From Dicaeum eximium (taxonomy: Eukaryota > Chordata > Aves > Passeriformes > Dicaeidae), in NCBI GenBank assembly GCA_013396995.1, contig VWZP01008283.1:304426-368425 (forward strand): a stretch of 64,000 bases of DNA, read 5' to 3'. The notes beneath the pieces are model-generated. The model did no database searches and was not told the DNA's origin. It saw only the letters and a program-made list of their open reading frames with translations. Shown one piece after another: positions 39,701 through 53,989 of this stretch (the stretch's first letter is position 1; every line of letters begins with the position of its first letter). A program made the translations under genes and the position numbers.

Positions 39701-42700
39701 GAATCATCCAGTGGGATGTCTGAGTGGTGGAGGAGATGGGGAACATTCTCTTTTGAAGAAAGTTCTGCCAGCAGTGGGCAGGTCTTCATGCTGGAGGTTT
39801 GCTGCCTTCTTTGTCTTGTCTCTAGCTCCTCATTATTTTTTTCCCCATCCCCTTACTTGCTTCTGGAGCAGCTTTTGGGCATTTTGTCCTTGGCTCACTC
39901 AAAATGGCTGAAAAGTCACTTGTGTCCACGTACAACCCAGGATGGCTTTCCTCAAGCTGAGCTGGTGCTGCTGGCTGGGATAAAGCCAGAGGTGAATCCT
40001 TCAGCAGAGCAGCTGGACACAGCTGGAGGAGGGGCCCGTGGCTGAAGACAGCTGGAGTATCATCACAAGGAAATCCCAGCCTTTTTTTCTTTTTTTTTTC
40101 CTTTTTTTCCCCTGACCTTGGAATGCTTTACAAAGAGGTTTTCCAGTCTCTCACTGCCAGACTCTCTCACCAGTTCTTGTAATTTCTTCCCAGCTTTTCC
40201 AGCTGTCCCTTAAGATTAAATATTTATGTATTCAAATCTTAATTATGTTCCTATTCTTTCTGTTCTTCCAGCTTCCCATTTTTTTCCCTAGCTGAGTTAT
40301 CTTTGGTCTTTTTTCACTGGGCAGTCATCAGAGTGGCTTTTATTCACCACTGTACGATCATGACCATAATTCTCTTCCTTTTTTTTTTTATTTTTAGTTG
40401 CTCTTAAACCACAGTGTGACTTGGAGAAGAGGGATGGGGTTTTTTCCTTACACTGCATAAACAGTAGGCAGATCAAACGCTCGTGTCCCATAAAATTGAC
40501 CTCTTTATTTGGATGCTGGAGTGCAACAGCAGGCTTGAAAAAAGCTTTTCCCAGTGAAAAAAAGCTTTTCCAATCTTGACTCATCCGCTGGTTTGGTGTT
40601 AAAATATTTTACCCCTCTCTGGTGAAATGCAAAGGGCTCATAGGTTGCCTCTGTTTCTAGGCTTGGTGGACTCTGTACTGTCACAGTGAGTAATTTACAG
40701 TTAAAAATAAATTCCTTGGCTTCAGGAATTTTACATTTTCGCTTAGAAATGCAAGAGAGATTTTAGGAGACTCAAAAGGAGCCTTGTGTGAATGACTACA
40801 CATTGCCTCCAGTAAATCCTGCCATCTAGGGAAAAGTTTCCCTGGGGGATTGTATGGCTGATATTTTAAATGGTTGTTTAGTCTGTACAAGCCTTGCACG
40901 GCTGAGAGCGAGGCAGAGATTTGAGATCTGGCTTTGCCTACCTGGTTCCAGGTCCCAGGAAGAGCAAATTCTTTTTTAGCTTTATCTTTTGGAAACTAAG
41001 GAGGGGAAGAAGTGTCTTACATGAGATGTTTTTAAGATGTTTCAAAAGAGCTCTGTGCTTTTCCTTGCATTTGATACTTCTCAGCTGCTTGCCTAAAGAC
41101 CCGAGTCCAGAGCCAACCCTGTGGTGCACTTAAAGCTGGTTTTAGGTAGGGCAGCCTGAAGACCCCAAAATATTTTCTTTGCAGGTTTGTACGAGGAATT
41201 GCTTAAGTTAGAAACAAGTCTTTGAGAATAAGTATTACAATTAAATAGGAATTTAACTAGTATATGTCCTTAATATGAAGGAATTGTTCTTCTGGAAAAT
41301 AATGTAGGAGGAGAGTATTTATTTCAAGATACTGTGTCCCAGTTGGAGGGTAGATAATTCTTGTCTAGAGAATTTTCTGCTCCAAACCTAGTTTCTCATA
41401 TAAACACTTCCTTTTTTTTCTATAGTTGAATCCCACAATTCCTTCTGGAATATCCATTCATCTACAAAAGATCAGTATAAAACACCAACAGAACTTGTTC
41501 CATTTACTATTTGGAACCAAATGTCTGCCTTTTAAAGACTAGCTATTTTTATTTTTAAAATTCATATAGATGAATATCAGACCTTGGGTTTGCGAACCCT
41601 TCAGGCTCCGTGGCCTCTTCCCAAGGCATTTGTGAAGCACAGCTGGGAAGGAGCAAATTTATTGTCAGCTGGGTGAAACTTCATATGGAGAGGTCAGTGC
41701 CTCAGTTAGGAAGAAGTTAGAGGAAAAGAGGAATATTTTGGAGGAAAAGTTTCCCATTGAAAAGTTGGGAATTTACGGTTTAACATCCTTTAAGCTTGGA
41801 GCTCTTTAATTGCAGTGCAGGCAGCAGGAGCATCGAGTGTCAGGTGGCCTCTGTCCTGCCTCAGTTCCCAGGAGAAGAGCTGGGGCAGCTCAGGAGCAGG
41901 GGATGTGAGGGAGAAGAGGACAGTGTGGTGTCAGGATATCCTTCCCTGGAATCCCTAATGTCAGGGGTTTGCAGCCATGTGCTGCCTGGGCCCATGCAGG
42001 TGTCTGAGGAGCCCAGGGCCTGCAGCTCCTTCAGCTGTGCTGATCTCCGTTTCTACGCCGTTTCTGTTCTCCTTTTTCTATTGCTGAAAGCCAAATTGTG
42101 GTTGGGGTTTTTTGGGTGCAAACCCCGGGATTCTGTGCTGCCCTTGCCCACGCCCTGGTGTCCATGTGCTGGATTTCACACCAGCTCTTTTCTCTCTGCC
42201 TGGCCGGGGAGTTCCATCATGTGCACAAACCCGTGTGTGCCGGTGCGGCTCCGGCTGTTTCATCAGCAGTCCCCAGCTGTTCTCCACAGCCATCCCTGTC
42301 AGCTCAGATCAGCAGATGCCTGGAGGAGAGCTGTGCTTAGTGAACATACTCCAGGCTGTTTTTTCCTTACAAGTTGCCTCTTCATAAGCCAGGCTGCAAC
42401 GACCTTAAATCGAGATTATTTTAGGATCTTGTCCAAACTCGCTTCTGAAGAAACACTCACCTGTGTGTCTGCCTGGAGAATGAGTTTGAGGGAGCTCCTG
42501 TGGAAGCTGTTCTGCACCTCCTGTGTGGAAAGAGCAGAGGACAGGTCCTAGTCCTTCCAGTGCTGCCCAGGAGATGGTAGGTTGTGGGAATAAGATGGAA
42601 CCACTGAGGAGAATGCTGTACGGAGCTCTCATCCTCTTTTTCCTTTTCTTCTTTTTCACCTCCTCCTTCTTTTCTTTTCCTTTTCTCCTTCCACCAGCAG

Positions 42701-43989
42701 GAAAATCGTCACCACAGTGTGAGAGAGCAGAAATTTCTTTGTGGCAGTGTAGAGAGTCAGGAGAGGAGGGAGCAAGTATTTGCTTGTTTTGCCTGTGGGA
42801 TAATGGTGCTGGGGACACATTAGGCACAATTTATCTGAGTTAAAGGATGGAGGGAAGGGAAGGGGATGGATTTTAATCCCTTGCATTTTAATAGGTCTCC
42901 TGAAACTTCTCTAATTCCTCGCTGGAAATGGCTGACTTAGCAGTGCTTGTTGTGCTTTCAAGGGCAAAACATCTTTGGGAAGAGAGCAGGAGCTTGTTCC
43001 AAGGGCTCCACTTGGCACAGGATCCAGGGAAGCCATGCCTGGATTCCCTCAGCTGGATGCTGGCATCTGCTGGCTTAGCTTGCAGGGGGATAATGCTCAG
43101 TGCTCAAAGCAGGGAATGTTTCCCTTCAGAAATGCATCCTCAGGTGGCTGCTCTCTGCTGCCCCTCTCTCTCCCTCTCCCCTGCCTCAGGAATAGGACTC
43201 TGAGGAATCCAGGAGAGTGTTCCCGTATTAGATGGTGCATTAGCCAATCGTTTGCAGTTTATTTAACAGAAGTTACTTTTGGGAAACATTGTTCTGTTTG
43301 AGGATTTTGATGCGGATTTCTGTCTAAACTGCCCATGGATATGGTTTGTTATGGGAACAAATACTCTGTTAAAGGTATTTAAACCAGAATTTCACTATTA
43401 TGTTTTCAGTGTCCGCTTCTTCTTTCCAAAATGGCTTGGTAGCATTTTGTTTCTGACTTAAACTGAGGAGTTAAAGTGGCTGTAAATCTGGAAATCAGTT
43501 GAGGGGATCCCTTGTGCTTCAGGTGATGGAGGAGCTCTTGGCTCCTTCCCCTTTTTCCCATGTGGAATTTGTGCTTTCCAGAACCACTCCTGGCAGAGCA
43601 GATCCACCCTTCTGATGTCATGTCTGTCCAGAGTGGCTTAATTACTTTTGCTACTTCTCCATATGTAGTATTTTATTTCTTTCAGGCCTTTTACAAGCAG
43701 ATAATTAGGTATTTAAAAATAAAATACTGGCATGTAAAAATTGGATCTTATGAATGTTTAATTACTGAAGGTGTCCTGATGGGTTTTTGTTCAGTCCTGC
43801 ACTGGTTTTTAATGGAAGGTTGGAATGATAGAACTTGGAAGCAGTAGATGCTTCAGAAAGGGATTTCATCCCCATGGGCCTTAATTGCCATCATTTAGAA
43901 AGTGAATATTGAGCCACCCTTGCATGACAATATTAAAACTTCAGTATTGGGCTCTGAAACTTGATAGGTCAAATTTTTGTGTGAAAAGT

Positions 43990-44038
43990 GAATGGAATGG
44001 AATGGAATGGAATGGAATGGAATGGAATGGAATGGAAT
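43990..44038. repeat. (GGAAT)n pentanucleotide array, ~10 copies
   Basis: Nearly ten perfect GAATG/TGGAA units lie in RAB6A intron 1. The motif is the same as the core of human satellite II/III, but this is a short, isolated microsatellite. Confidence 0.95.
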
Positions 44039-47000
44039 TTTTGGAGGTGTCTCTAAAACCATTTAATTTGTCTCATTGTGCTCACAGCAAAGCTGTAATA
44101 ACCTGGGATGAAGTTGAGTTGTTCTGAAATTTCAACCCGAACACAGCAATCCAAAATCGTTACTTTGCCCAAAAACTGAGTTACTGAGACAATGTTTGTC
44201 TGGAGTGGTGCTGTTGGGATTATTGGAGGAATAATGAGCAGGCTGCTTTGGGAAGAAGGAAATGGGAAATGTCACCTGACCCCTTGAACTCTTGGTTATG
44301 GCTCAGCCTTTCTCACTTGGAGGAGACTGGAATTGCAGCCAGGAGACAGCTGTGCAATACCTGAGTCTGCCATGCTTTGCCTCAGCATCCGGGTGTGGAT
44401 GCCTGGATTAACTTTCAAAACAAAATTCTGGGGCCTGAATTAACTTTTAGTCACTAACTTGCTGGGAGTATGAAATACATTTAATCTTTCTCCAGTGGGA
44501 CTTCCTAGAACTATTTTCCATGTGCTTCCCTCAGTGCCTGTCTGTACTAATGGAGGTGCATAAGATTTGTTCATTCTTTGATTTTTAACTGTCTTGTGAA
44601 TCCTCGTTCTCTGGCTCAGGGGCAGGCAGCCATTCCCAACTAAACTGCAGCTGGAATGAAGAGGATGTCACTAGCCAGGATCTAACACTGTTCCTCCTTC
44701 CTTTCCCCAGTCATCCTCCAGCTCCTCTGCCTCACAAATAATGCTCCTAAATATGTTTTTCTTCTCACAGAAAAGTACTTAGAAATATCACCTAGCTAAA
44801 TATTGGGGATAGGATCCAGCCCAGTTGTGGAATACGTCTTCAGGTGACTTTGCAAGAACTGCTGCTGCTCATCACCTTTAGAAAAAACAATTTCTGACAT
44901 GTAAGAGCAGCTTCCCAATAACATCTCCTGCATGGAACATCTTCCTCTTTCCAGTTTGTGCTGCACATGCTAGCTGAGTTGTTGATCAGGTCCACCTGGA
45001 ATTCCCAAAGCTCAGAGCTCCTGCCTCCACTCGCTGCGCTTTGCTCCTAAGAAGTTTTGGGTAGAGACTGTGGTCACATGGACTTCTGGAATACTAAATT
45101 CTCCTTCTTCCTTAGCTCCACAGTCACCCACACCTGGTCAGAAGATCCCTGGGATGTGCTTTACAATATTTCCAAGTGCTGCTTTGTGTTACCAATGTTT
45201 ACGGCTGAGGGTTCTGAGGCATTTTGTGAGCAGTAAAGATAAAGTCCTTCTGAGAATATTTGAAACCTCATTGGAAACTATTTTAAAAACCTTAACAATG
45301 TAAGATATGAAGGGAAGCAAAATCCTCAGGCTGTGGTGAAAAAATATCCTCGTGAGTCTGTAAATTTTGAGGGTTTTTTTCATTCCTGGCAGAAAATGAG
45401 AGACTGCACAGAAATCTTTGAAATGTAAAGGTGGCCTGTGAGTACCCTTTAGTTAATTAACCAAGCTTGATATGCATGAAAACATGAGTGTATCACCCAG
45501 AATTCCTGTTCTCTGGTTGGTGTTAAACTCATCCACATGGAAGTGGAAGGCATCCTAATGTGGATTTCCCTCACAGCCACTGTTGTGTAGATCTTAACTA
45601 TCCACTCTGATCCCTGTCCTCCAAAGGGCCAGGATTTCTGTGCCCACTCTGTGACACAGGGTGGGACACAGCTGGATGCTCATCCTGTCTTTTGGCCTTT
45701 CCATGCTTTTGTGACACTTGTCCTGCACCTCTTGGCAGTCAAAACTGCTGGGGACCTTTCCTTTAGGTGCTTTGTCTCATTCCTTATGGCCTGGACAAAA
45801 TTCTTGTGTCTCCCTGTTCTTTTGTCTTCCTTATCTGCGCGGTTGCTCCAAATCCTGATCTTCTGGTTACCTTATTTTGGGTTTGTTCTTCCTCATTTGA
45901 ATGAAGCCACATTTACCACACTGTGCAGCAATTGCCATGTGAGATTCCCTTCCTGCTCCTGCTGTTCCCTGTTGTTCCAGGTGTCCATGTGCATGTTTAA
46001 TTTACCCCACTGCAGCATTTTGGTTCCAGCTCTTCACAGGATTCCAAGGCTCTTCCTCCAAGCCAAAACTCCTTCTTTGTTTGGCTATAGGACATTGAAG
46101 ACAGTTTCTGGTTTCCACACCAGTTTAACCTAAATTAAATTAGAAAAACCCACCCAGCATTCAGAAATGGGCAGGACTTCACTTCTGCAGACCTCAGTTA
46201 CCCTCAGTCATATTTATTCAGAATATTTGCCCCTTCTGTACGAAATGATGGGAGATGCAGCACTCTGAACATGAGAGGTGACAGCTGTTCCTCCAACAGA
46301 AAACTGGGAGTCTGGCTCCTCACGTGCCATTGTGTCACTTCCCAGAGGCTTGGTGTTATCCTGGAGGAGGAGAACTGGGATTGCCTGGAGGTCTTCCACT
46401 TGTGACACTCGTTTTGGCTATGTTGCTTTTAGAAACCTTTCAAACTGTGAAAATAGCACTGGTTATGTTACAGGCTTGGCTTAGAATTCCTCTGCAGAAA
46501 AGCAGACAAGAAGTTTCATCTCTAGAACATAAGGCATAGCTTTTAAAATGAATTTTTATAGCTGTGCTTAGGAGGTAACATTTCCATGTTTTTTTTTTGT
46601 TTTACTATACTGACAGAGTTATTAAATTACTATATTTAATAGATCTGCTCCTTCCTGTTCAGGAGTGAGGGGTTGACTCTTGTTTATTCTTTTCTACAAT
46701 GGGATGGTAAAAAACACCCCAGTTTTTATATGAAAACTTTTCAGTGTGCACCCTCATTGTTTGAAAAAACTCCAAAGTGTGATTTTGAGACAGAACCAGA
46801 GGCTGACCCGTTTTTACTGTTTCATTTCTTTGTGGCTGTGACTGAGCAAACAGAACAAGATTTGTTTGCATTGTGCTCTTTCATTTATTTCCCATTTTGG
46901 GAGGAAGAGTCAAGCTAATTACTGACAAAACCCACAAGAATTAATGGAGCTATTTATCACTGGGTATTTTTGTCCCTGTCACAAGGCTTGCTGCGGATCC

Positions 47001-47889
47001 CAAAGGAAATCTTGCCTGTGCATTAATAATCAGAGATATTGTTCTACTTTTATCAACTCTGCCAGTGCTGATTAGGATTTGCTTAGTGGGAAGGAGTTCT
47101 GAGTTTGTCATTAAACTTGTAATGAGTCTCCACACATTTTTATTGATCTGTGTGATCCTTTCATATCCCAAAATACAAAGGGGAGCTTTTCCCAGCTTTA
47201 TGTGTCCAGGCTGTGCCTTCTACCTTGGGGCCAGTCATGATCAGTCTTAACTTGTGCCTTATACCAGGTAAAACTAACTGGCATCTCCCTCAAGAAAAAA
47301 GTGTAGTGCTAAATAAAATAGGATTCTAAATTGCCTACAGACAGCTAACAGGCTGATGTTGCCTTAGAAAAAGATGGATAATAGAAAATACTCTCTTCTG
47401 CCTCTTCCTTTTCCCTTTAGCTACTGCTGAGCTTTAAATACTTAAAGTGACAATTCTTTGCTTGTCTTGCTGGTTTTAAAATGCCCGGGGACTGCATAAA
47501 ATGTATCCATATGGCACTGGGTACTTGGATCAGTGGCAGAGCAGGCTTTTTGTCTGGTTGTCCTTCAACGTGTAGCTGTCAGCTGTAAAACCCTCCTGGG
47601 TTCTTCCATAGCATGCCTGGGAGTGGTTGTGTCAAAGGAAGGATCCTCTGGGAGAATTGCTGCTCTGCCTGTTAGAGGCAATTTCTTGTCCACTGGAGAT
47701 GGACTAGTAAATACCAGTGAGCCAGCTCAGCTGTCTGAGTGGGAGGAGGAATCTCCAGGTGGGATGTGACCATGAGGAGCAAGGGACTCTCCCTCTTGTC
47801 GCTGTCTGCTCACACCTTTTGCAGTGGCAGAAATGCTGCTTGGGTTCCCTTGAGGAAGGGGAGTTTCACCTGAGCTGTTTAGAATGAAA

Positions 47890-47955
47890 ACCACAGCAGG
47901 GAGCTTGGATGGGATGATCTTTAAAGGTCCTTTCCTTCCATTCTGTGATAACCCT
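47890..47955 (+). mobile_element. CR1 LINE 3' terminus (short)
   Basis: GGATGGGATGATCTTTAAAG, then GTCCTTTCCTTCCATTCTGT, is a sense CR1 end truncated to about 65 bp. Confidence 0.75.
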
Positions 47956-49979
47956 TCTGCCAAATATTTGAAGCAAACTGCAGAAGTGTACAGCAGGAAT
48001 TAGACCAGGAAAATGTGTACTGCAAGATTAGGAATAAAGTGAAAACTTTCTCATTTAGGGAAAAAGAGAACAGATTTTTAATAACTTTAACTAGCTCTGC
48101 ATTCCTAGTTACAGAGACTAATGTTCAGCTAGATTTAATCCCAAGTGTTTGTCTCTGTCCAGATGTACATCTAATCTAAAGCAAGGCTGAGAGCTTCAAA
48201 TTTAAGACATGAACCAGCCTTGAACTGATAGATTTTGAAAAGCACTTGGAAAGAAAGAAAATAAATCCTTGATTTCTGCATTGTATTGAATTTGACAAAA
48301 AGTTGGGGAGTGGAGTTACAGGCCTTGCTGGGCACTGCTATCAGCAACACCCTGGGAAAAAACACTTTCTAGGTCAGGAAAGTGCATCAGCCTCCATTTC
48401 CTTCTGTCTTGGATGAATTATTGTGGAAAACAACACTGTGAATGTGCTCCGAGGTGCCCAGAGAGAAGAATGAATGAGAATTAATGAGCTTTTCAGGCTA
48501 ACACATATTTTCATAGTCATCTTTTTTATAAGGCAGTTACTGAAGTGTTAATCATTTGATTACTGGTTGTTGTAGATAAGGGAGTAATTGGTCCCTCTTT
48601 GTAAATGATGGAAGTGCCTGACAGGAAGGGGCAGGCATGAAAACTCTTGTTTCCATGGATTATTGCCCAGAGAGATTGACTGGAACTAAAACTCCTTTGC
48701 TCTGATGACAACAGGGTTGCAAGAAAATTCTGTTTCCTATTTGCTTCTCAGTAGCAAGGGCAAGTCTTTAAACACGATCCCAAATGTGTGTGAAAGTTGA
48801 TTTTTGGCGTGGCTTGAAATGAGTATTATGAATTTCTTTTAGAAGCCATTGCAAATGAGCCTTTGGTGGTGGCCAGGGAGACGGGCTGGGTTTTTGCCTC
48901 CTGAGTGACAAACAGCTCTGGTGCTGTTTGAGGTCATTTCCCTGAGCCTTGAGGAGCTGCACTTCCCTGTTTTCCTGTGGTTGTAACAAATAGAGCAGAT
49001 CTTTTTTGGTGTCATTCTTAGGAAAATCAGGTTTTACCCTCTGTCTTGGGAAGAAAAAGCGTGAGAAATGCAGGATCACAGCAGCTGTTTTCACATCCTT
49101 AGAGTTTAAGACGATGCTCCTGAGCAAAGAGCCCGGCTCCTTCCTTTGTATCCCGTTCCTTCAGCACGTGGGAACGAGCTGCAGATGATCCCAGCCATTC
49201 CCAGAACAGCTTTCTGTGTGTTCATCTGCTGGGTAGGTGTCATTCCTTGTTATTCCCTGTTACATCAAGCCAGTTCACTCCACTCCATGCTTCCCTTCCT
49301 GCTGCTCTGCACCAGACACTCATAAATATTCATGTGCACTTCCCACCATCCATTTAGGCTCCTATCCCTGGCTGAGGGTCTGTTCCAGTTTGCTAAGTGC
49401 AGCTTTTTTTACCAGTGCTGGGGAGCTGAAGGCTGATGTCACACTTTCTGCTTCGGGAAGTTGCTGGGAATTGCTGGGATGTTAAGGCTTGAAAGGTTTT
49501 GCTCAGAAATTCTCCCACCGAAGTTCAAGGCACCTGATTGTCACAGGGTAAAAGGAAAATGGAAATTTCCTCAGCGGCAGCAAAATTCTGGCCATGCTGT
49601 TTCTTACTTCATTAAATGAGTAAAACTCATCTCTTCACCTTCAGCTCTAATAAAACTGTCTCATCTTGCCTTGAAAAGTCCAGTCCAGATAGAATCTTTG
49701 TAAGGATTAAGGGAATTGAATTTACAATGAGCAAATAATCAACATTTTGTTCAGGATCTCTCAGTACTTTAAAATACTCAGGGCTGTGTATAGAGGGCAG
49801 GGGAAAGAAGCCCATTTTGTTATTCCACTGGTTCATTGATCACATATGGCATCTCATTAAATTCATTCTCATTTTGTGTGGAGCACTGGGACAGTGCTAT
49901 TAGTGATACCTGGAAAAGAATTAAAACATGGGTTTTAAAAAAATAAATTAATTTTAAGAGGCTTAACATTCTCCCATGA

Positions 49980-50125
49980 ATCACAGAATCCTGGAAAGGC
50001 TTGGGTTGGAAGGGACCTTAAAGATGATCCAGTGCCACCCCCTGCCATGGTAGGGACACCTTCCACTATCCCAGGTTGCTCCAAGCCCTGTCCAGCTTGG
50101 ACTTGGACACTTCCAGGGCATCCAT
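49980..50125 (-). mobile_element. CR1 LINE 3'-end fragment
   Basis: Antisense CR1: TCACAGAATCCTGGAAAGGC, TTGGGTTGGAAGGGACCTTA and CCTTCCACTATCCCAGGTTG. Confidence 0.9.
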
Positions 50126-50949
50126 ATGCTTCAGGATTACCTTGAGCTTCCAAAAGTCTCTCTTGTTCTCTGGTCAGTTGCTGCAAAGTTTTGTAAAATT
50201 TTGCAAAATTTCTGTAAAATTTTGATTGTTTCTTCTATAAACAGTCTTTGAATAACTGTGGTGATGGCTGTGAGGAGTTACTTCTTATGGCTTTGTCAAC
50301 TGTTGGCTAAGAAATGGAAATGGAAAACAGGGAAAGGCCAAGTCCACTTTTCCCTGTAGTTCAGCAAGGCTGAACAGGCTGCTCTGGGAATGGAGTTGGG
50401 CTACAGGAATCCTCCAGGGCCAGTCCCTGGATTTCTGTGTGTTTTCTCCTCTGCTCTGTGGGTACAGGCCAGTGATTCTCAGATGGAGAGCTCCAGGCTG
50501 CCAGCAATCCCTGAAGCCAAAGTAATTGATCCAGGACTGTATCAAACGGTTTTCAATAGTGCTTTTAATTAAAAGGCAAAATAAAAGCTTTGTTGTGGTG
50601 GTGACCTGAAAAGAAATGAAGGATTGGCAGGGATTCATGGATCTGAAAAGGCCAGCTGCAGTTGTTTGACATTGTTATTGATTGTGTCTGCCTTTCTAGG
50701 GTTCCTTTCCAAGGTAGGATGCCATAGAACCTCCACAAATAAACTGCCAAAAACCCCTTTTGGAGGTGGTTGCTCTGCTGCTGTCTGTCCTCCTTTCCCC
50801 TACAGTCATGGACAGACTGCTGCCAGCAGCATCCTTGTGGCTGTTCTTTAGTGGAGGAGGTTCAGAGCAGGTTGGAGCAGGTTCTGCAGCCTGTGTGTAA
50901 GTTCTTGGAGGGCTTGGACTTATTTTGGGGCTGTGGTTTGCCATGAGGG

Positions 50950-51122
50950 TGTTGTTCTGCAGCCCTGTGAGAGCTGCTGGATCCCCATTGCTGGAGGGAT
51001 TTAAAGCCCTGTGGGTGCAGCTCCTGAGACCATGGGTTAGTGAGGTTCTTGGCAGTGCTGGAGGAATGGTTGGACTCCATGATCTTGGAAGGCTTCCCCA
51101 GCCAAAATGGTTCTGTGGTTTA
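50950..51122 (+). mobile_element. CR1 LINE 3'-end fragment
   Basis: Sense CR1 of an older type: GCTGGAGGGATTTAAAGCCC, CCATGGGTTAGTGAGGTTCT and GGTTGGACTCCATGATCTTG, ending AAAATGGTTCTGTGGTTT. Confidence 0.85.
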
Positions 51123-53213
51123 TTTTCTTGCATTTTGGAAGTATCCTTGTGGATACTATCGAATGTGTCCTGGGCTGCCAAAGAAATCCCTAAATGCCAG
51201 TATTTGGCATCAGCACATTGTGTGCAGGTGCTCACTGGCCTGTGGGAAGCAATGCAGCTGCAAATGTCCTTTGTCAGAGGAGCTGCCAATAGGAGAGGAG
51301 GAATGGAGCTGCTGGAATTGTGTGGAGGGCACTTTGTGCTCAGAGGGTGCTCCCTGTGCTCGGCGGATTCGCTGCGCCTGCTTTAATTTCCGCTGCCTGA
51401 TCTCCGTGTTCCATCTCTGCCACGTGCTCCAGGCCATTGTTTGTTCTCCTGCAACGGGGATCAAACCCAGCAGCAGCTAAAATCAAGGTGAGTTGTTCCC
51501 TGGGAGGAATGAAATGAAATGTGTTTAAGGTAGGAGATGATGGAGCATCTCTCCAATTCCAAAAACAATAATAAAGCAAACTTCAATTGTTCCGTGTTTT
51601 TCTGGGTCTTGTTTCCCTGTAACCTCCTGGATATTCTACAATAACTTCATAAACAGAATCTTAAATTCCTTCTTAATGAAGCACATCTGTATAATAGGAC
51701 CACAGTGTAATTTATAACCTAAATCTTTAACTAGGCTGGGAATAAATTATCTTAAAAGGGGCTATTTGAACTATTTTGTTTATACTACTTAGAGGGGTCC
51801 TTGCATGGATTTCAAGAAGATTTATATTTTGCAGGTGTTCTACAAATTTTATTTTTTCTTCATTTTTAAAAAAATTTATTAAGGACTTCAAACTGTGAGG
51901 AATTGGCTCAAGTGGTCCTTAGGTCTGATCTCATCTCCCATCAGGAAAGAAATGGCAGAATAAAACAGGTTCAACAATAGAGCAGAGTGGAATCAATAGG
52001 GAAAAAAAATCAGGGTGAAAAATCCTTTAATTAGAGCAAGGAGATGAGACCTCCTCAGCTGTGGCTTTTGCCTCTGCTCCCTGGGACTAGGCTGGATTCC
52101 ATCCTTGAGTTCCTCACTGTGACTGAGACAAATTTCACCTGACTCAGAATTCCTTGGATGAATGCAGCCTGCTGGCTCTGTTGGTGCCTTTGGATAATGA
52201 ATGAATTTTGTTTCTTGCTTTGAGGGAACCAGGTGAAATTTCCATAGTTTGACAGCAAAGAGCAGAGGAGGATAGGGGAATGTTTTTATTATTTTTTAGA
52301 GAAGCTGCTTTAATCACTTTAGTACAGCATTTCTCTTTCCAGTGCTGGGAATGACAAACCTAAAAATATTCTTACTGGCTCATATAGATAATTTAAAGTC
52401 AATTCTGCATCTTCCTTTTGGGGCTTCTTTTTAAACACAAATCTAAAAATGGTTTTGAGGCATTCATAATTCAGTATATTGTTCTTAGCAGTGCTTTTCC
52501 TTTTGGTGCCTTGGGTTGTTTTGTTTTTCCAGCAAAATAATTCCAGTGAAGATTTTGAAGTGAGCTTATCTATGAAAGAAAGTCGTAGTGGTGTCACAAC
52601 TCTAAGGGGTTTATCCTTCAATCAGATCTGAAAGGAGTCATGCAAAGGGCAAGTGAAATCTTGGGATTACGCTGTGAGTTACCTGCTTACGTGGGGAGAA
52701 GGTTTTCCTCATCTTCCTCCCTTTACCTCTGGCTTTCAGCAGGTTGGAGCTCTTAGCCAGGGCTGCTTCTGAGAGCTGGGAGAGGCCAAGGGCAGTTTTC
52801 AGTTGAATAAGCTGGACATGTTGATTACTTTTAAGGTTATTTTACGCTCAAGATATTTCTTGTTTTTTTTTTTTTCCTGGTTGCTGATGCTTTGAAAGTT
52901 CTAAACAACCACTAGGAAGAAGTCAGCGATTTAAGTGTGACTTCTCCAAAAGAATCCTTGAACAAGGTGTGAATCTGTAGTATGATATGCCTAAGAAAAC
53001 GAGAGGGGAGCATCGGGCGTGCATCGCACAGCCCAAGTGGCACAATCCCAATCACTTTTCCTTGCAGGTCACTCCTGGCTGGTGCCTGAGCCCTTTGCAG
53101 CCTCTGGCAACAAATGACCTTGTAATCCTGTGCTGGCAGGGGGTGATTTGTGTTACCTCATGGGGCTGTGCCCTCCTCCCCAGTGCCTCATTAGAGCACC
53201 CGGCACACACCAG

Positions 53214-53281
53214 CAGCTCTGGGAGCTGTGGGGGCTCGGGGGGCTGTGGCAGCTCTGGGGGCTCTGGGAGCTCTGGGAGCC
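53214..53281. repeat. AGCTCTGGG-type 9-bp low-complexity repeat
   Basis: About seven imperfect copies of a 9-bp unit (AGCTCTGGG / GGCTGTGGC). In frame they give glycine/serine-rich peptide, which explains an open frame here without implying a gene. Confidence 0.8.
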
Positions 53282-53989
53282 CACCATCAGGCAGTGTCAG
53301 TCCTGGGGGCTGCTGCTGGACACACGGAGCTCCCCAGGAGCAGGGCAAAGGCTGCCTGCAAGAATCAGATGGAACGACCTTGGAATCTCTCCAGCGGCCG
53401 CTGTCGGATCAAAGGGGCTGGAAGCACGAGATCAGAGTATTGATTCCATCTTGCAGCTGGATTCTCGCTGTGAAATCCCTGCCAGGCTGTGGCTCAAGGC
53501 TCCCAGACAAAGGGGATTGATCAGGGTGACTCCATGAGCTGAAGGCTTGGAGTTTAGCCCCTCCTGGTTCACGGCAATTCCACTGAAAGGAGCTTCACAA
53601 CTTCCCGTCTTCCAACTCAGTCATGTTTGGGTACCTGGCTGTTTGCTGCCACCATTCAGTTGCTGATTCAGGAGGGTGTTGGTGTTTGGGCATCTGCTGG
53701 TTTCTGTGCTGAACCAGTGATCAAGCATTTCCTTTTAGGAGCTTCCTAATTTTGTGTATCAGAAGAGCCAACTTCTTCTTGTCCCAGAATATATAAAACC
53801 ACTGCAGCCTTCCAGAATTCATGGGGATGGGGTGAGCAGGCAGTTCATGATGGGAGCCACCAGGTCCAGATTCTTCCAGAGCTGATCCAGCAAAGAAAAC
53901 CATCTGAGCAAGGCAGATCCGAGCTTAAACATTCCTGTTGGAGCTGGATCCCTTTGGACGTGTACATTGATAATTAGATGATAGAAGGT

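Noticed and set aside
41796..42551. 251-aa plus-strand frame in RAB6A intron 1
   Set aside because: No domain, no conserved motifs and no plausible splice sites. Cysteine- and leucine-rich composition fits chance translation.
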